A stretch of DNA of 64,000 bases from DATJBF01 sp035515475 (GTDB lineage: Bacteria; Verrucomicrobiota; Verrucomicrobiia; Palsa-1439). The notes under the pieces are model-generated. The model was not told the origin of the DNA and did not search any database. It was given only the letters and a program-made list of their open reading frames with translations. Numbering within the stretch: the stretch's first letter is position 1; each line of letters opens with the position of its first letter. Of this stretch, positions 48,287-56,987 are shown piece after piece. The stretch covers positions 1 to 64,000 of the forward strand of contig DATJBF010000045.1 of assembly GCA_035515475.1 (NCBI GenBank), given 5' to 3'. The position numbers and the translations under genes were made by a program.

Positions 48287-49216
48287 TCATGACTCCTGCT
48301 TCTTCGGCACGGCGACAATCACACGCTCGTGCCCCTGCAAATCCTTGACGACTTCGGTTACGACACAGCCATTGTTTTCGAACAACTGTTCGACAGCCGG
48401 CCGCTGTCCCGCGCCGATCTCCAGCGCCACAAACCCGGAGGGAGACATGAAACGCTTGGCGTTCATCACCAAGCGTCGGATAGCTTTGAGTCCATCCTCA
48501 CCCGCCGCAAGCGCGCGTACAGGCTCAAAGTCTCTAACCTCCTTGGGCAACTTCGCTAATTCCCCATCAGCGACATACGGCGGATTCGAAACGATCACGT
48601 CCGCCCGCAAGCTGTTGGACAACGCCTCTAACATATCGCCCTGAAAAAAGCCAATGTTTTTTTCCACTTCGTGAGTTTTTGCATTGGCCCGGGCGACCGC
48701 CAACGCCTCCGCACTCTCGTCGGTCGCAAAAAATCTGGCCCGCACGTCTCCGCCCGGAGCCAGTAGTTTCTTGGCCAGCGCGATGGCAATGCACCCGCTG
48801 CCGGTCCCCACGTCGAGGATGGTGAGCGGTGATCGGCGATCGGAGACCGGTAATCGGTGACTGGTACCTTCCGCCTTCAACCTTTCGAGCACCGTCTCCA
48901 CCAGCAACTCCGTCTCCGGCCGGGGAATCAACACCCGTTTGTCCACCATGAACTTCAGTCCGCAAAACTCCGTCTCCCCTGTGATGTACTGCACCGGTTC
49001 TCCCCCGGCGCGTCGCCTCACCATCTCCCGCAGTTTTTCCAGCGTCGCGTCATCCAACTCGCGCTCGAATTCCAGGTACAGATCGAGCCGTTTCTTCTTC
49101 AGCAAATGCGCCAGCAACAACTCGATGTTCAGGCGGGGGCTCTCGATGCGCTGCTTCTCGAAAAACGGCGTGGTCTTGTTGATGACGTCCAGGATGCGCA
49201 CGGCGGGAGAATACAT
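48287..49216 (-). CDS. prmC: Peptide chain release factor N5-glutamine methyltransferase
   Basis: PrmC methylates the GGQ glutamine of release factors, here presumably RF1 encoded nearby at 50614. The 309-residue product has the helical N-terminal domain (LNIELLLAHLLKKKRLDLYL), GGEPVQYITGETEFCGLKF, LIPRPETELLVETVL, the SAM motif ILDVGTGSGCIAIALA and the catalytic VIVSNPPYVADGE. A ~13-residue segment before ILDVG (SHRLPVSDRRSPL) is encoded by an in-frame repeat. In many bacteria prmC follows prfA directly; here two accessory genes intervene. Confidence 0.95.
   Translation of the reverse strand: MYSPAVRILDVINKTTPFFEKQRIESPRLNIELLLAHLLKKKRLDLYLEFERELDDATLEKLREMVRRRAGGEPVQYITGETEFCGLKFMVDKRVLIPRPETELLVETVLERLKAEGTSHRLPVSDRRSPLTILDVGTGSGCIAIALAKKLLAPGGDVRARFFATDESAEALAVARANAKTHEVEKNIGFFQGDMLEALSNSLRADVIVSNPPYVADGELAKLPKEVRDFEPVRALAAGEDGLKAIRRLVMNAKRFMSPSGFVALEIGAGQRPAVEQLFENNGCVVTEVVKDLQGHERVIVAVPKKQES
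48828..48866. repeat. GGTGATCGG-type tandem repeat in frame inside prmC
   Basis: Units GGTGATCGG, CGATCGG, GGTAATCGG and GTGACTGG follow each other. On the minus strand they are translated as SHRLPVSDRRSPL between the PrmC N-terminal and catalytic domains. Confidence 0.6.
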
Positions 49217-49265
49217 GAATCAGCAAATCGGTGAAAAGGTGAAACCCGCAGGCCCGTGATTCAGC

Positions 49266-49952
49266 TCACCAAAAGAGCCCTTCGTATCCGTCTGAAGGTT
49301 GTGGCCCAAAATAAATAGTGTTGTAAACGGCCCTCTCGCTCGGCTCAGCATTACCTTTTTCTCCGCCGCACTTCTCGCAGAGCGGCTGCAAGTTTCGAAA
49401 CGCAGCGTCCCCACCCAAGGCTTGTGGGCGAATATGGTCGATATGCAGCTTCGTCTCTCGACCCGACAACCCACACTTGAAGCATTCGTTTCCGTACAAT
49501 TTGATAATTCGTCTGCGAAGTCGCCCAGAGGGCTGTCGTTTCCCGGGCGTTTCCATGGGGAGTCCGTAATACCCTTCGACGTGGTTATCGACCACATACA
49601 CTTCATCACCGTTCCACGGACGGAGGGAACGACCACACTTCTTGCACTCGAAAGCGAAATCGGGATTCTTCAGTAACAGCACTTGTGTCTGAGTCAGTGT
49701 CGTCTCTCCTACCGTAATGAGAATGTCCTCCTCCCATGCCTCGGGTCCGATGTCGGGTAGCCGCAGGCATTCGAATGGGTCAGACTGTATGCAATCCACG
49801 CAAACTGGTGCCTGCAGCCATAGGTCGAGCAGTTCCATGTAGCTACAGTAGAGACGTCGTTGACGAACGTAGAAGCGATAGCATTCTTCCTGCGTCCAAA
49901 TGGACACGGCATGGTCAAGCGCTGGATCAATGTCTACAGAAACTCTTGGCAT
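49266..49952 (-). CDS. HNH endonuclease-domain protein
   Basis: From ATG 49952 a 228-residue protein. The C-terminal HNH domain reads YGNECFKCGLSGRETKLHID, then HIRPQALGGDAAFRNLQPLC and EKCGG, giving two CxxC pairs, the catalytic His and Asn. A second CxxC pair upstream (FECKKCGRSLRPW) may bind another zinc. The N-terminal ~110 residues are unfamiliar. The DNA is less GC-rich than the flanking prmC and prfA, and the gene follows the unknown gene 49978-50595 by about 25 bp, so the two form an inserted pair. A role in DNA cleavage or defence is possible but unproven. Confidence 0.75.
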   Translation of the reverse strand: MPRVSVDIDPALDHAVSIWTQEECYRFYVRQRRLYCSYMELLDLWLQAPVCVDCIQSDPFECLRLPDIGPEAWEEDILITVGETTLTQTQVLLLKNPDFAFECKKCGRSLRPWNGDEVYVVDNHVEGYYGLPMETPGKRQPSGRLRRRIIKLYGNECFKCGLSGRETKLHIDHIRPQALGGDAAFRNLQPLCEKCGGEKGNAEPSERAVYNTIYFGPQPSDGYEGLFW

Positions 49953-49977
49953 GAGATCGCAGCCATCTCTATCGGGC

Positions 49978-50595
49978 CTATGTTGAGCAACCAAGCTTCC
50001 GTTTCACTTCCTCAACCACTGAGACCAGGGCCTCATGCCCTTCCGTGCCGGCCACGTAATGCCCCACGACGGACTCGAAGGCTTGCGAAAGTTTCGGGCC
50101 GAGATGCGGTAGGATTTCACGCACCATGGCCTTGGCGATACCCGCAAAGGTGTTGACGTTGAAATTCAGAAATGGGGCGAGCCGACGACAGCGCAGGCAG
50201 ATGTCGAGGGCTTCTTCCAAGGATATGGCCCGGTCCATCGCTTGTTCCCAAAGTTGCCGGGCTTGCGCATACCCGTCCGACGTGTGACCGAATTGCGCCT
50301 GGCCCCGGGTGCACGCCGACTGATTGATGAACTCGACCACGTCCCACGGGATCGGCTCAAGCCATTTCTTGGGAAGCAACATTACCGTTTCATTCCGGCT
50401 GGCAAACTCAGCCGCGCCAAGACTTTTCATGTAACCCTCGCCCGTCGTTTTTAATCGAGGTTCGGGAACGAAACGGTATTGGATGGCTTGCGTGTCCACA
50501 TACGCGGCGGCGATTTGCTGCGTCATTCGGGTGATGGCCCGTTCGTCAATCACAGTTTTGATATGCACGCAAAGGCGGCGGGATGCCAGCCACAA
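49978..50595 (-). CDS. Hypothetical protein paired with the HNH gene
   Basis: A 205-residue frame from ATG 50595 (MWLASRRLCVHIKTVIDERA); ATG 50526 (MTQQIAAAYVDTQAIQYRFV) is an alternative start. The protein is largely helical, with EEALDICLRCRRLAPFLNFN and FAGIAKAMVREILPHLGPKL. I recognise no family, membrane segment or signal. It lies 18 bp after prfA and just upstream of the HNH gene, between the usually adjacent prfA and prmC, and shows lower GC than both. Confidence 0.6.
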   Translation of the reverse strand: MWLASRRLCVHIKTVIDERAITRMTQQIAAAYVDTQAIQYRFVPEPRLKTTGEGYMKSLGAAEFASRNETVMLLPKKWLEPIPWDVVEFINQSACTRGQAQFGHTSDGYAQARQLWEQAMDRAISLEEALDICLRCRRLAPFLNFNVNTFAGIAKAMVREILPHLGPKLSQAFESVVGHYVAGTEGHEALVSVVEEVKRKLGCST

Positions 50596-50613
50596 TCCAG
50601 GTGGATCGAACGG

Positions 50614-51687
50614 TCACGCCGTCGTCTCGGCGAGGCGCGTGGCGAGGTCGTCGGTCATCAACGCGTCGATCAAACCGCTCAGATCGCCTTCCATGATGGC
50701 GGGCAGATTCTGGATGGTGAGATTAATGCGGTGGTCGGTGACGCGGTTTTGGGGGAAGTTGTACGTGCGGATTTTTTCGGACCGGTCGGCGGTGCCGATC
50801 TGGTTGCGGCGCGCGGCGGTCATCTTGGCCTGTTCCTCTTCTTGTTTGTGGGCGAGCAACCGCGACCGCAGGACGCGCAACGCCTTGTTCTTGTTCTTCA
50901 ACTGCGACCGTTCATCGGCGCAGCGGACGATCAATCCGCTCGGCTTGTGATGAATCTGCACGGCGCTGTCGGTGGTGTTGACGCCCTGACCGCCGGGCCC
51001 GCTCGCGCGGCAGACGGTGATTTCCAGGTCCTCGGGTTTCAGTTGCACGTCCACTTCTTCCGCTTCGGGCAGGACCGCGACGCTGGCGGTACTGGTATGA
51101 ACGCGACCCTGCGCCTCGGTTTCGGGCACGCGCTGGACCCGGTGGACACCGCTTTCGTAGCGCATCTTTTTGTACACGTCCTGGCCCTGCACGGAGAACA
51201 CGATTTCCTTGAACCCGCCGCGTTCGCTGGGACTGGTGTCCATGACTTCGACCTTCCAGCCCTGCGCGTCGGCGAACTTCGAGTACATGCGAAACAGGTC
51301 GGCGGCAAACAATGCGGCTTCCTCGCCGCCGGCCCCGGCGCGGATTTCCAGGATCGTGTTGCGCGAGTCGTTCGGGTCGGGCGGGACGAGGCCGATCTCC
51401 ACGTCGTGTCGGAGCCCCTCCAGCTTCCGCTGCAGCTCGTCCAGTTCGGCTCGGGCCAATGCGGCCATTTCTGCGTCGTCGGACGCGGCGAGTTCCCGGT
51501 TCTCCGCGATCTGCTTCTGCACGCTGCTGCACGCTTCGTAGTCGGCGATCAGCTTCTTGAGACGCTGGAGTTCGCGGGCGAGGTCGCCGGCGCGCCGTTG
51601 ATCGGCATAGACCGCGGGATTGGCGAGCTCGGTTTCCAATTCAACCGCTCGCTTGCGAAACTTGTCGATGTTGGGCAATGCGTTCAT
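50614..51687 (-). CDS. prfA: Peptide chain release factor 1
   Basis: RF1 ends translation at UAA and UAG. The 357-residue product starts MNALPNIDKFRKRAVELETE and contains IEIRAGAGGEEAALFAADLF-like domain 2, HRVQRVPETEAQGRVHTSTA, the catalytic ASGPGGQGVNTTDSAVQIHH with GGQ, and LIVRCADERSQLKNKNKALR. Domain 2 has PSERGGFKEIVFSVQG, and the RF1 rather than RF2 assignment rests on overall pattern and the absence of the RF2 frameshift. A 27-bp repeat lies 7 bp before its start, and the rpmE terminator is upstream. Confidence 0.95.
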   Translation of the reverse strand: MNALPNIDKFRKRAVELETELANPAVYADQRRAGDLARELQRLKKLIADYEACSSVQKQIAENRELAASDDAEMAALARAELDELQRKLEGLRHDVEIGLVPPDPNDSRNTILEIRAGAGGEEAALFAADLFRMYSKFADAQGWKVEVMDTSPSERGGFKEIVFSVQGQDVYKKMRYESGVHRVQRVPETEAQGRVHTSTASVAVLPEAEEVDVQLKPEDLEITVCRASGPGGQGVNTTDSAVQIHHKPSGLIVRCADERSQLKNKNKALRVLRSRLLAHKQEEEQAKMTAARRNQIGTADRSEKIRTYNFPQNRVTDHRINLTIQNLPAIMEGDLSGLIDALMTDDLATRLAETTA

Positions 51688-51693
51688 CGCTCG

Positions 51694-51720
51694 CGGCGCG
51701 CCCGGCGGTCGCGCCCTACC
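51694..51720. repeat. 27-bp dispersed repeat upstream of prfA
   Basis: Its reverse complement is identical base for base to 11069-11095. The two copies are 40 kb apart. It occupies the region where the prfA leader would be. Confidence 0.75.
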
Positions 51721-51758
51721 AGTTGCTCTTAGTTGCAGTTCGATGGTTCATGACAGAA

Positions 51759-51801
51759 AGAAAAAAACATCGCGCTTGATGATCCGTAGCGTGATGTTTT
51801 C
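51759..51801 (-). terminator. Rho-independent terminator of rpmE
   Basis: On the minus strand AAAACATCACGC pairs with GCGCGATGTTTT across a short loop and runs into TTTTTTTCTTT. It ends the rpmE transcript 11 bp after the stop, upstream of prfA. Confidence 0.75.
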
Positions 51802-51811
51802 GTGAAAGCAG

Positions 51812-52018
51812 CTACTTCGTTTTCTTGGCGTACCGCTTCTGGAACCGCTCGACGCGGCCCGCGGTATCGACAAACTTCTGCTGGCCCGTGAAAAACGGGT
51901 GACACTTGGAGCAGATGCCGATGCGCATATCCTTGCGCGTGGACCGGGTCTTGATGACGTTGCCACAGGCGCAGTGGATCACGGCGTCGACGTATTCAGG
52001 ATGGATCTTTGCTCTCAT
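51812..52018 (-). CDS. rpmE: 50S ribosomal protein bL31
   Basis: A 68-residue zinc-type bL31: [20 protein letters not shown], then [20 protein letters not shown] and [19 protein letters not shown]. The cysteines in CACG and CSKC form the zinc site, so this is the C+ form rather than the zinc-free paralogue. A strong terminator follows. fabF lies 50 bp upstream on the same strand. Confidence 0.96.
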   Translation of the reverse strand: MRAKIHPEYVDAVIHCACGNVIKTRSTRKDMRIGICSKCHPFFTGQQKFVDTAGRVERFQKRYAKKTK

Positions 52019-52069
52019 GGGTCAGGGCGGGCGAATCTACAGGAGCGCGCCGCGGGTTGCAAGTTGAAT

Positions 52070-53311
52070 TTACTCGTGCTTCTTGACGACGAGGGTGGCG
52101 TTGTGACCGCCGAACCCGAGAGAATTGTTGACGCAAGCGTAGACCGTCATTTCGCGCGCCCGGTTCGGCACGTAATCGAGGTCGCAATCGGGATCGGGGT
52201 TTTCGTAATTGATCGTTGGCGGAACCATGCCGTCGCGGATCGCCAGGGCGCACACGGCGGTCTCGACGGCACCCGCCGCCCCGAGAAGATGGCCGGTCAT
52301 GGATTTGGTGGAACTGACGGCCAGTTGCTTGACATGCGCGCCGAACACGGTCTTGATGGCCTGCGTCTCGCACTTGTCGCCGACTTGCGTCGACGTGCCG
52401 TGCGCGTTGATGTAATCGACCTGTTCGGGATTCAAATGGGCGTGCTGCAACGCCATCGACATGGACCGGGCCGCACCTTCGCCTTCCGGCGCCGGCGCGC
52501 TCATGTGATAGGCGTCGCCGGTGATGCCGTAGCCGACGACTTCGCAATAAATCCTGGCGTTGCGTCTCCGCGCGTGTTCGAGGGATTCAAGGATACAGAC
52601 GCCGGCACCATCGCCCATGACGAACCCGTCGCGTTGCGCGTCGAACGGCCGGCTGGCGCGTTCGGGTTCGTGATTGCGGGTGCTCATCGCCTTCATCGCG
52701 CAAAAGCCGGCGTAACCGAACTGCGTGATGGCCGCCTCGGTCCCTCCCGCAATCATCACGTCGGCGTCGTTATGAATGATGGCGCGGGTGGCTTCGCCGA
52801 GCGCGTGGGTCGCCGTGGCGCACGCCGAGACGACGGCCAGGTTCGGCCCTTTCACGCCGAGAAGCATCGAGACGTAGCCGCTGGCCATGTTCACGATGAG
52901 CATCGGGATCATGAACGGCGAGACGCGGCTGGGGCCTTTCTTGAGCAGGATGGCCGATTGTTCTTCAATTGTTTCCATGCCGCCGATGCCCGAACCGATG
53001 AGCACGCCGATGCGGTTGGCGTCCGCCTGCGAGAGGTCGAGGCCGGAATCGGCGACGGCCTTCTTCGCGGCGCCAACGGCATACTGGGTGAAGCGGTCGG
53101 TGCGGCGGGTTTCCTTGACCGGCATGAATTCTTCGGGGTTGAAGTCCTTGACCTCGCCACCGATCTTGCAGTCAAAATTCGTCGGGTCAAAGCGGGTGAC
53201 GGGGGCAATGCCGCTTTTGCCTGCGAGCAGGTTCTTCCAGAACACCTCCAGGTCACAGCCCAGCGGTGTGAGGACTCCCATGCCTGTGATGACAACCCGT
53301 CGTTCGCTCAT
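52070..53311 (-). CDS. fabF: Beta-ketoacyl-ACP synthase II
   Basis: FabF elongates acyl-ACP by condensation with malonyl-ACP. The 413-residue product from ATG 53311 starts MSERRVVITGMGVLTPLGCD and carries the catalytic Cys in VVSACATATHALGEA, NAHGTSTQVGDKCETQAIK with the first His and KSMTGHLLGAAGAVE with the second, and ends CVNNSLGFGGHNATLVVKK. It is downstream of acpP, but a terminator lies between them. The upstream frame to 53359 passes through that terminator and is rejected. Confidence 0.96.
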   Translation of the reverse strand: MSERRVVITGMGVLTPLGCDLEVFWKNLLAGKSGIAPVTRFDPTNFDCKIGGEVKDFNPEEFMPVKETRRTDRFTQYAVGAAKKAVADSGLDLSQADANRIGVLIGSGIGGMETIEEQSAILLKKGPSRVSPFMIPMLIVNMASGYVSMLLGVKGPNLAVVSACATATHALGEATRAIIHNDADVMIAGGTEAAITQFGYAGFCAMKAMSTRNHEPERASRPFDAQRDGFVMGDGAGVCILESLEHARRRNARIYCEVVGYGITGDAYHMSAPAPEGEGAARSMSMALQHAHLNPEQVDYINAHGTSTQVGDKCETQAIKTVFGAHVKQLAVSSTKSMTGHLLGAAGAVETAVCALAIRDGMVPPTINYENPDPDCDLDYVPNRAREMTVYACVNNSLGFGGHNATLVVKKHE

Positions 53312-53327
53312 GGTCGGTAAAAGCCTG

Positions 53328-53376
53328 AAAAAAGTGGGGCATAAAGCCCGAAATAGCAACCTACTTTATGCCCCAC
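53328..53376 (-). terminator. Rho-independent terminator between acpP and fabF
   Basis: Perfect 13-bp arms GTGGGGCATAAAG (53364-53376 on the minus strand) and CTTTATGCCCCAC (53334-53346) with a 17-base loop are followed on the minus strand by TTTTTTC. It lies in the 121-bp acpP-fabF gap. Confidence 0.75.
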
Positions 53377-53432
53377 AAGCCGGCCGGATCCCCTGATCGT
53401 CGCCCCGCTTCGTGCAGGGCACAAACATCCCG

Positions 53433-53678
53433 TCACTTCTCGCCGCGTTCCTCAATGTATTTGATGACGTCGCCGACCGTTTGAAGTTTCTCGGCGTCCT
53501 CGTCGGGGATCTCTGCGCCAAATTCCTCTTCAAAAGCCATCACCAATTCCACCGTGTCGAGGGAGTCCGCGCCCAAATCTTCGATGAATTTCGCTTCGGG
53601 GGTCACCTGATCGGGGTTGACGCCGAGTTGCTCGACGATGATCTCCTTCACACGGTCCGCTACGGATTTATCTGCCAT
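53433..53678 (-). CDS. acpP: Acyl carrier protein
   Basis: An 81-residue acidic carrier: [20 protein letters not shown], then [20 protein letters not shown] with the phosphopantetheine serine in DSL, and [20 protein letters not shown]. It carries growing chains through fatty-acid synthesis. It lies between fabG and fabF in the conserved order, with a strong terminator right after it, which would allow higher acpP than fabF mRNA. Confidence 0.97.
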   Translation of the reverse strand: MADKSVADRVKEIIVEQLGVNPDQVTPEAKFIEDLGADSLDTVELVMAFEEEFGAEIPDEDAEKLQTVGDVIKYIEERGEK

Positions 53679-53765
53679 TGGCTTCCTCCTGGTTCAAAAA
53701 GGACGTTCGTTTGTTTATGCGAAAACTTGCTGCGTTGTCAAAGTTTTGTTTACGCCCACCACGGC

Positions 53766-54512
53766 TCACATCGCGAGCCCGCCATCCACGGCGATCACCT
53801 GTCCGGTCACGTAGCCGGACAGGTCGCTGGCCAGGAACAATACCACGTTGGCCACGTCTTCCGGCAAACCCAAGCGCTTCAGCGCAATGAAATCCGTCTG
53901 TGCCTTCTTGGCCTCGGGGCTCAATTTGTCGGTCATCGCCGTCTGGATGAAGCCCGGCGCCACTGCGTTGGAGCGAATCCCCCGCGAGGCCAGTTCCTTG
54001 GCGATGGTCTTGGTAAACCCGATCAAACCCGCTTTCGACGCCGAATAGTTCGCCTGTCCCGCATTGCCGATCACGCCGACAATCGAGGCGATGTTCACAA
54101 TCACGCCCCGGCGTTGCTGCAACATCGTGCGGGACAACGCCCGGGTAAACAAGAACGCGCCCTTCAAATTCACTCCCAGCACCGCATCCCAATCCTCGTC
54201 GCTCATCCGCAGCAACAAACCGTCGCGTGTGATGCCGGCGTTGTTGACGAGAATGTCCACCTGTCCGAAATCCGCCACGATCTTGTCGCAGACTTCCTTG
54301 ACCTGCTGGCTGTCGGTCACGTTTACCGCGTACGCGTTGGCCTTGGTCCCGCCCTTGGCGAGACTGGTGGCCACTTGCTGGGCGTTCTCCAGCATCACAT
54401 CACAGGCCGCAATCGCTGCGCCTTCGCCCGCCAGCCGCCGCGCAATGGCTTCTCCGATGCCGCGACCTGCGCCGGTCACCACTGCTACCCGGTTCTCCAA
54501 GAGTTTTTGCAC
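53766..54512 (-). CDS. fabG: 3-oxoacyl-ACP reductase
   Basis: FabG reduces beta-ketoacyl-ACP with NADPH. The 248-residue SDR protein has VAVVTGAGRGIGEAIARRLA, VDILVNNAGITRDGLLLRMS, IVNIASIVGVIGNAGQANYS and the catalytic YSASKAG, with GFIQTAMTDKLSPEAK and VTGQVIAVDGGLAM at the end, all as in canonical FabG. It is 62 bp after fabD and 87 bp before acpP on the same strand. Confidence 0.95.
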   Translation of the reverse strand: MQKLLENRVAVVTGAGRGIGEAIARRLAGEGAAIAACDVMLENAQQVATSLAKGGTKANAYAVNVTDSQQVKEVCDKIVADFGQVDILVNNAGITRDGLLLRMSDEDWDAVLGVNLKGAFLFTRALSRTMLQQRRGVIVNIASIVGVIGNAGQANYSASKAGLIGFTKTIAKELASRGIRSNAVAPGFIQTAMTDKLSPEAKKAQTDFIALKRLGLPEDVANVVLFLASDLSGYVTGQVIAVDGGLAM

Positions 54513-54574
54513 GCGGCTTTCCTAGCCAGCCCCGCGCCCGCTTGTCAACATGAATCGCGGTAAAAATCCCGGAG

Positions 54575-55504
54575 CTATCCCGTCACCCTCTTCACAGCCG
54601 CGTCCAACGTCGTGGAATCGCTGACGGAAAGCATCTCCACATCCTTGTTGACGCGTTTCATCAGACCGCCGAGCACGTTGCCGGGGCCCAGCTCGATGAA
54701 CCGGGCGAATCCCTGCGAAACCAACCACTCCATCGACTCGCTCCAGCGGACCGGGGAGGTGACCTGACGAACGAGCAGGTCCTTGATCTCCGCCACGCCG
54801 GCTGCGGGCCGCGCGGTCACGTTGGACACCACCGGCACTCGCGGATCGCGCATCGGCAGGCCGGCGAGCGCGTTGGCAACCTTCCCCCGGGCGCCCTGCA
54901 TGAGCCGGGAATGGTACGCGCCGGCGACGACGAGCGGGACGGCGCGTTTCGCGCCACGGGCTTTGGCCAACTCGACGGCCCGGGTGATTTTCGCTTTGTC
55001 GCCCGAGATGACAACCTGGCCGGGACAATTGATGTTGGCGATATCTACGTCGGCTTCACGACAGACATCCGCCAGCGCGGCGTCGTCCATGTTGATGATC
55101 GACGCCATGCCCCCGCTGGTGGCGTCGCACGCTTCCTGCATGAAGCGGCCCCGCAGTTGCACCATGCGCAGGCCGTCGTCGAAGCTCACGGCCCCGGCGG
55201 CGGTGAGCGCCGTGAATTCACCCAGCGACAACCCGGCCGTGGCCTCGAATTTCAGATCGGAAATTTGGGATCGCAGCGCTTCCAGACAGGCCAGGCTCGT
55301 AAGAAAGATGCCCGGCTGCGCGTTGTCGGTCTTCGTCAACACCTCCTCGGGACCTTCAAAGCAGATTTTCGTGATGTCGCGGCCGAGAATCTCGTTGGCC
55401 CGCGCGAACAGTTTGCGGCAGCCTTCGAATCGGTCGCACAGGTCGCGCGCCATGCCGACAGTCTGGCTGCCCTGCCCAGCAAAAAGGAGAGCGGTCTTCA
55501 CCAT
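54575..55504 (-). CDS. fabD: Malonyl-CoA:ACP transacylase
   Basis: FabD loads malonate onto ACP. From ATG 55504 the 309-residue product starts MVKTALLFAGQGSQTVGMAR, with the nucleophile in TAGLSLGEFTALTAAGAVSF (GLSLG rather than the commoner GHSLG), QEACDATSGGMASIINMDD and the catalytic His in VAGAYHSRLMQGA. A GTG at 55510 is possible. The segment just before the nucleophile (RSQISDLKFEA) is encoded by an in-frame repeat. The gene follows the cysK stop by 6 bp. Confidence 0.95.
   Translation of the reverse strand: MVKTALLFAGQGSQTVGMARDLCDRFEGCRKLFARANEILGRDITKICFEGPEEVLTKTDNAQPGIFLTSLACLEALRSQISDLKFEATAGLSLGEFTALTAAGAVSFDDGLRMVQLRGRFMQEACDATSGGMASIINMDDAALADVCREADVDIANINCPGQVVISGDKAKITRAVELAKARGAKRAVPLVVAGAYHSRLMQGARGKVANALAGLPMRDPRVPVVSNVTARPAAGVAEIKDLLVRQVTSPVRWSESMEWLVSQGFARFIELGPGNVLGGLMKRVNKDVEMLSVSDSTTLDAAVKRVTG
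55248..55272. repeat. Short repeat in frame inside fabD
   Basis: On the minus strand ATCCCAAATTTCCGATCTG continues into AAATT, resembling 23735-23759 in the giant ETF gene. It is translated as SQISDLKF next to the FabD nucleophile elbow. Confidence 0.45.
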
Positions 55505-55510
55505 CGGCAC

Positions 55511-56464
55511 TTACGCGTTCTTGGTGACTTCAGCACGGGCCTCGGCCGCGAGTGGCGTGCTGAGGTAGCGTTCGCCCGTCGACGGAGCGATGGTGACGAT
55601 GAGCTTGCCTTTGTTCTCGGGGCGCCGGGCGTATTGAATCGCCGCCCAAACGTTCGCCCCCGACGAAATTCCGCAAAGGATGCCCTCTTCCCTTGAGAGA
55701 CGCCGCGCCATGGCGAATGCGTCGTCGTTCGTCACCGTGATGACGTCGTCGAGGATCGAGGTGTTCAGGTTCTTGGGAATGAACCCGGCCCCGATACCCT
55801 GGATCTTGTGCGGTCCCGGTTTGCCCCCGCTGATGACTGCCGAGTCGGCGGGTTCGACGGCGACGGCTTTGAACCCGGGTTTCTTGCCCTTGATCACCTC
55901 GGCAACGCCGGTGATGGTGCCGCCGGTGCCGACACCTGCCACAATGGCATCGACCCGGCCATTGGTGTCGTTCCAAATCTCGGCCGCGGTGGTGCGGCGG
56001 TGGATCTCGGGGTTGGCCGGATTGTTAAATTGCTGGGGCACAAACGCGTTCTTGCTGTCCTTCGCCAGTTGCTCCGCCTTGCGGATCGCGCCGGGCATTC
56101 CCTCGGCCCCGGGAGTCAGAACGAGTTCCGCGCCGAGCATCCGTAGCAAGACCCGCCGTTCGGTGCTCATCGTCTCGGGCATGGTCAAGACCAAGCGATA
56201 CCCTTTGGCCGCGCAGACGAACGCCAGGGCGATTCCCGTGTTCCCCGAGGTCGGCTCAATGATCGTCGACCCTTTGCCAATCCGTCCATCCCGCTCCGCA
56301 GCCTCGATCATCGCCACGCCGATGCGATCCTTGACGGAACTCAGTGGATTGAAAAACTCGCATTTGACAGCGATCTCGGCCCCGAGTTCCGCCGCCACCC
56401 GGTTCAGCCGCACCAACGGTGTCTGGCCGATCGTCTTGGTGATGTCGGTGTAGACCTGACCCAT
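55511..56464 (-). CDS. cysK: Cysteine synthase A
   Basis: CysK makes cysteine from O-acetylserine and sulfide with PLP. The 317-residue product begins [20 protein letters not shown], with PLP lysine in [17 protein letters not shown], the phosphate loop [34 protein letters not shown] and [24 protein letters not shown] lies just before ATG 56464. It heads the cysK-fabD-fabG-acpP run; linkage of cysteine synthesis to lipid genes may simply be positional. Confidence 0.96.
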   Translation of the reverse strand: MGQVYTDITKTIGQTPLVRLNRVAAELGAEIAVKCEFFNPLSSVKDRIGVAMIEAAERDGRIGKGSTIIEPTSGNTGIALAFVCAAKGYRLVLTMPETMSTERRVLLRMLGAELVLTPGAEGMPGAIRKAEQLAKDSKNAFVPQQFNNPANPEIHRRTTAAEIWNDTNGRVDAIVAGVGTGGTITGVAEVIKGKKPGFKAVAVEPADSAVISGGKPGPHKIQGIGAGFIPKNLNTSILDDVITVTNDDAFAMARRLSREEGILCGISSGANVWAAIQYARRPENKGKLIVTIAPSTGERYLSTPLAAEARAEVTKNA

Positions 56465-56987
56465 AAATCTCCTCGCCGAAAGAATTTGAAGTTGAGAATC
56501 ACCAACTCTTGACTACTCTCGGCTCACCTTGTAGGTGAAGGGTATGGCAAACGCAAGCTCGAAAGCTCCTCCCGCGGTTTGCCGCCCGCTTCGCCTCCAA
56601 GGGAAAGATCGCTGGCCTCGCTCTCAGCATTCGGCGCATCGCCGATGTTATTACGTCTCGGGGATTGCACGGCGCAACGGCGCCCTGTGCCGGGGCGCGC
56701 CCACAAAGTGATCCGATGAGCACAGCTCGAAAACCTTTGCTACCGAATCCCTCTCCCCCGAACCACAACATACGGGTTATCAACTACGGGATTCCCGCCA
56801 ACATGAATCATCACAGCGCCGGCGTCCCGCACGACAGTCTTGTCCGGCTGGCAGCCAGCGATTCTACGGCGAACGTGTCGCACACCCTCTCGCGTACGGC
56901 AGCCGTTCGGGGGACCGAGGCCGTCGCCTCATACGGATGTCAGCCAGAGAGAAACACCGTTTACACTACCGATGAGGGATTCAACAC
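56465..56987. other. Gene-free spacer upstream of cysK
   Basis: No gene was recognised on either strand. The plus-strand frame 56665-57084 lacks a ribosome site and has a protein composition unlike the neighbours. I looked for tmRNA, RNase P RNA and tRNA signatures and did not find them. The right edge borders the putative small RNA at 56988-57087. Confidence 0.4.

Noticed and set aside
8165..51720. CRISPR array
   Set aside because: The repeats are dispersed singly, differ in length and are not separated by regular spacers; no cas gene is present.
56465..56987. tmRNA, RNase P RNA or tRNA in the large gap
   Set aside because: None of the conserved segments, such as the RNase P GAGGAAAGTCC block or the tRNA GGTTCGA arm, was seen.
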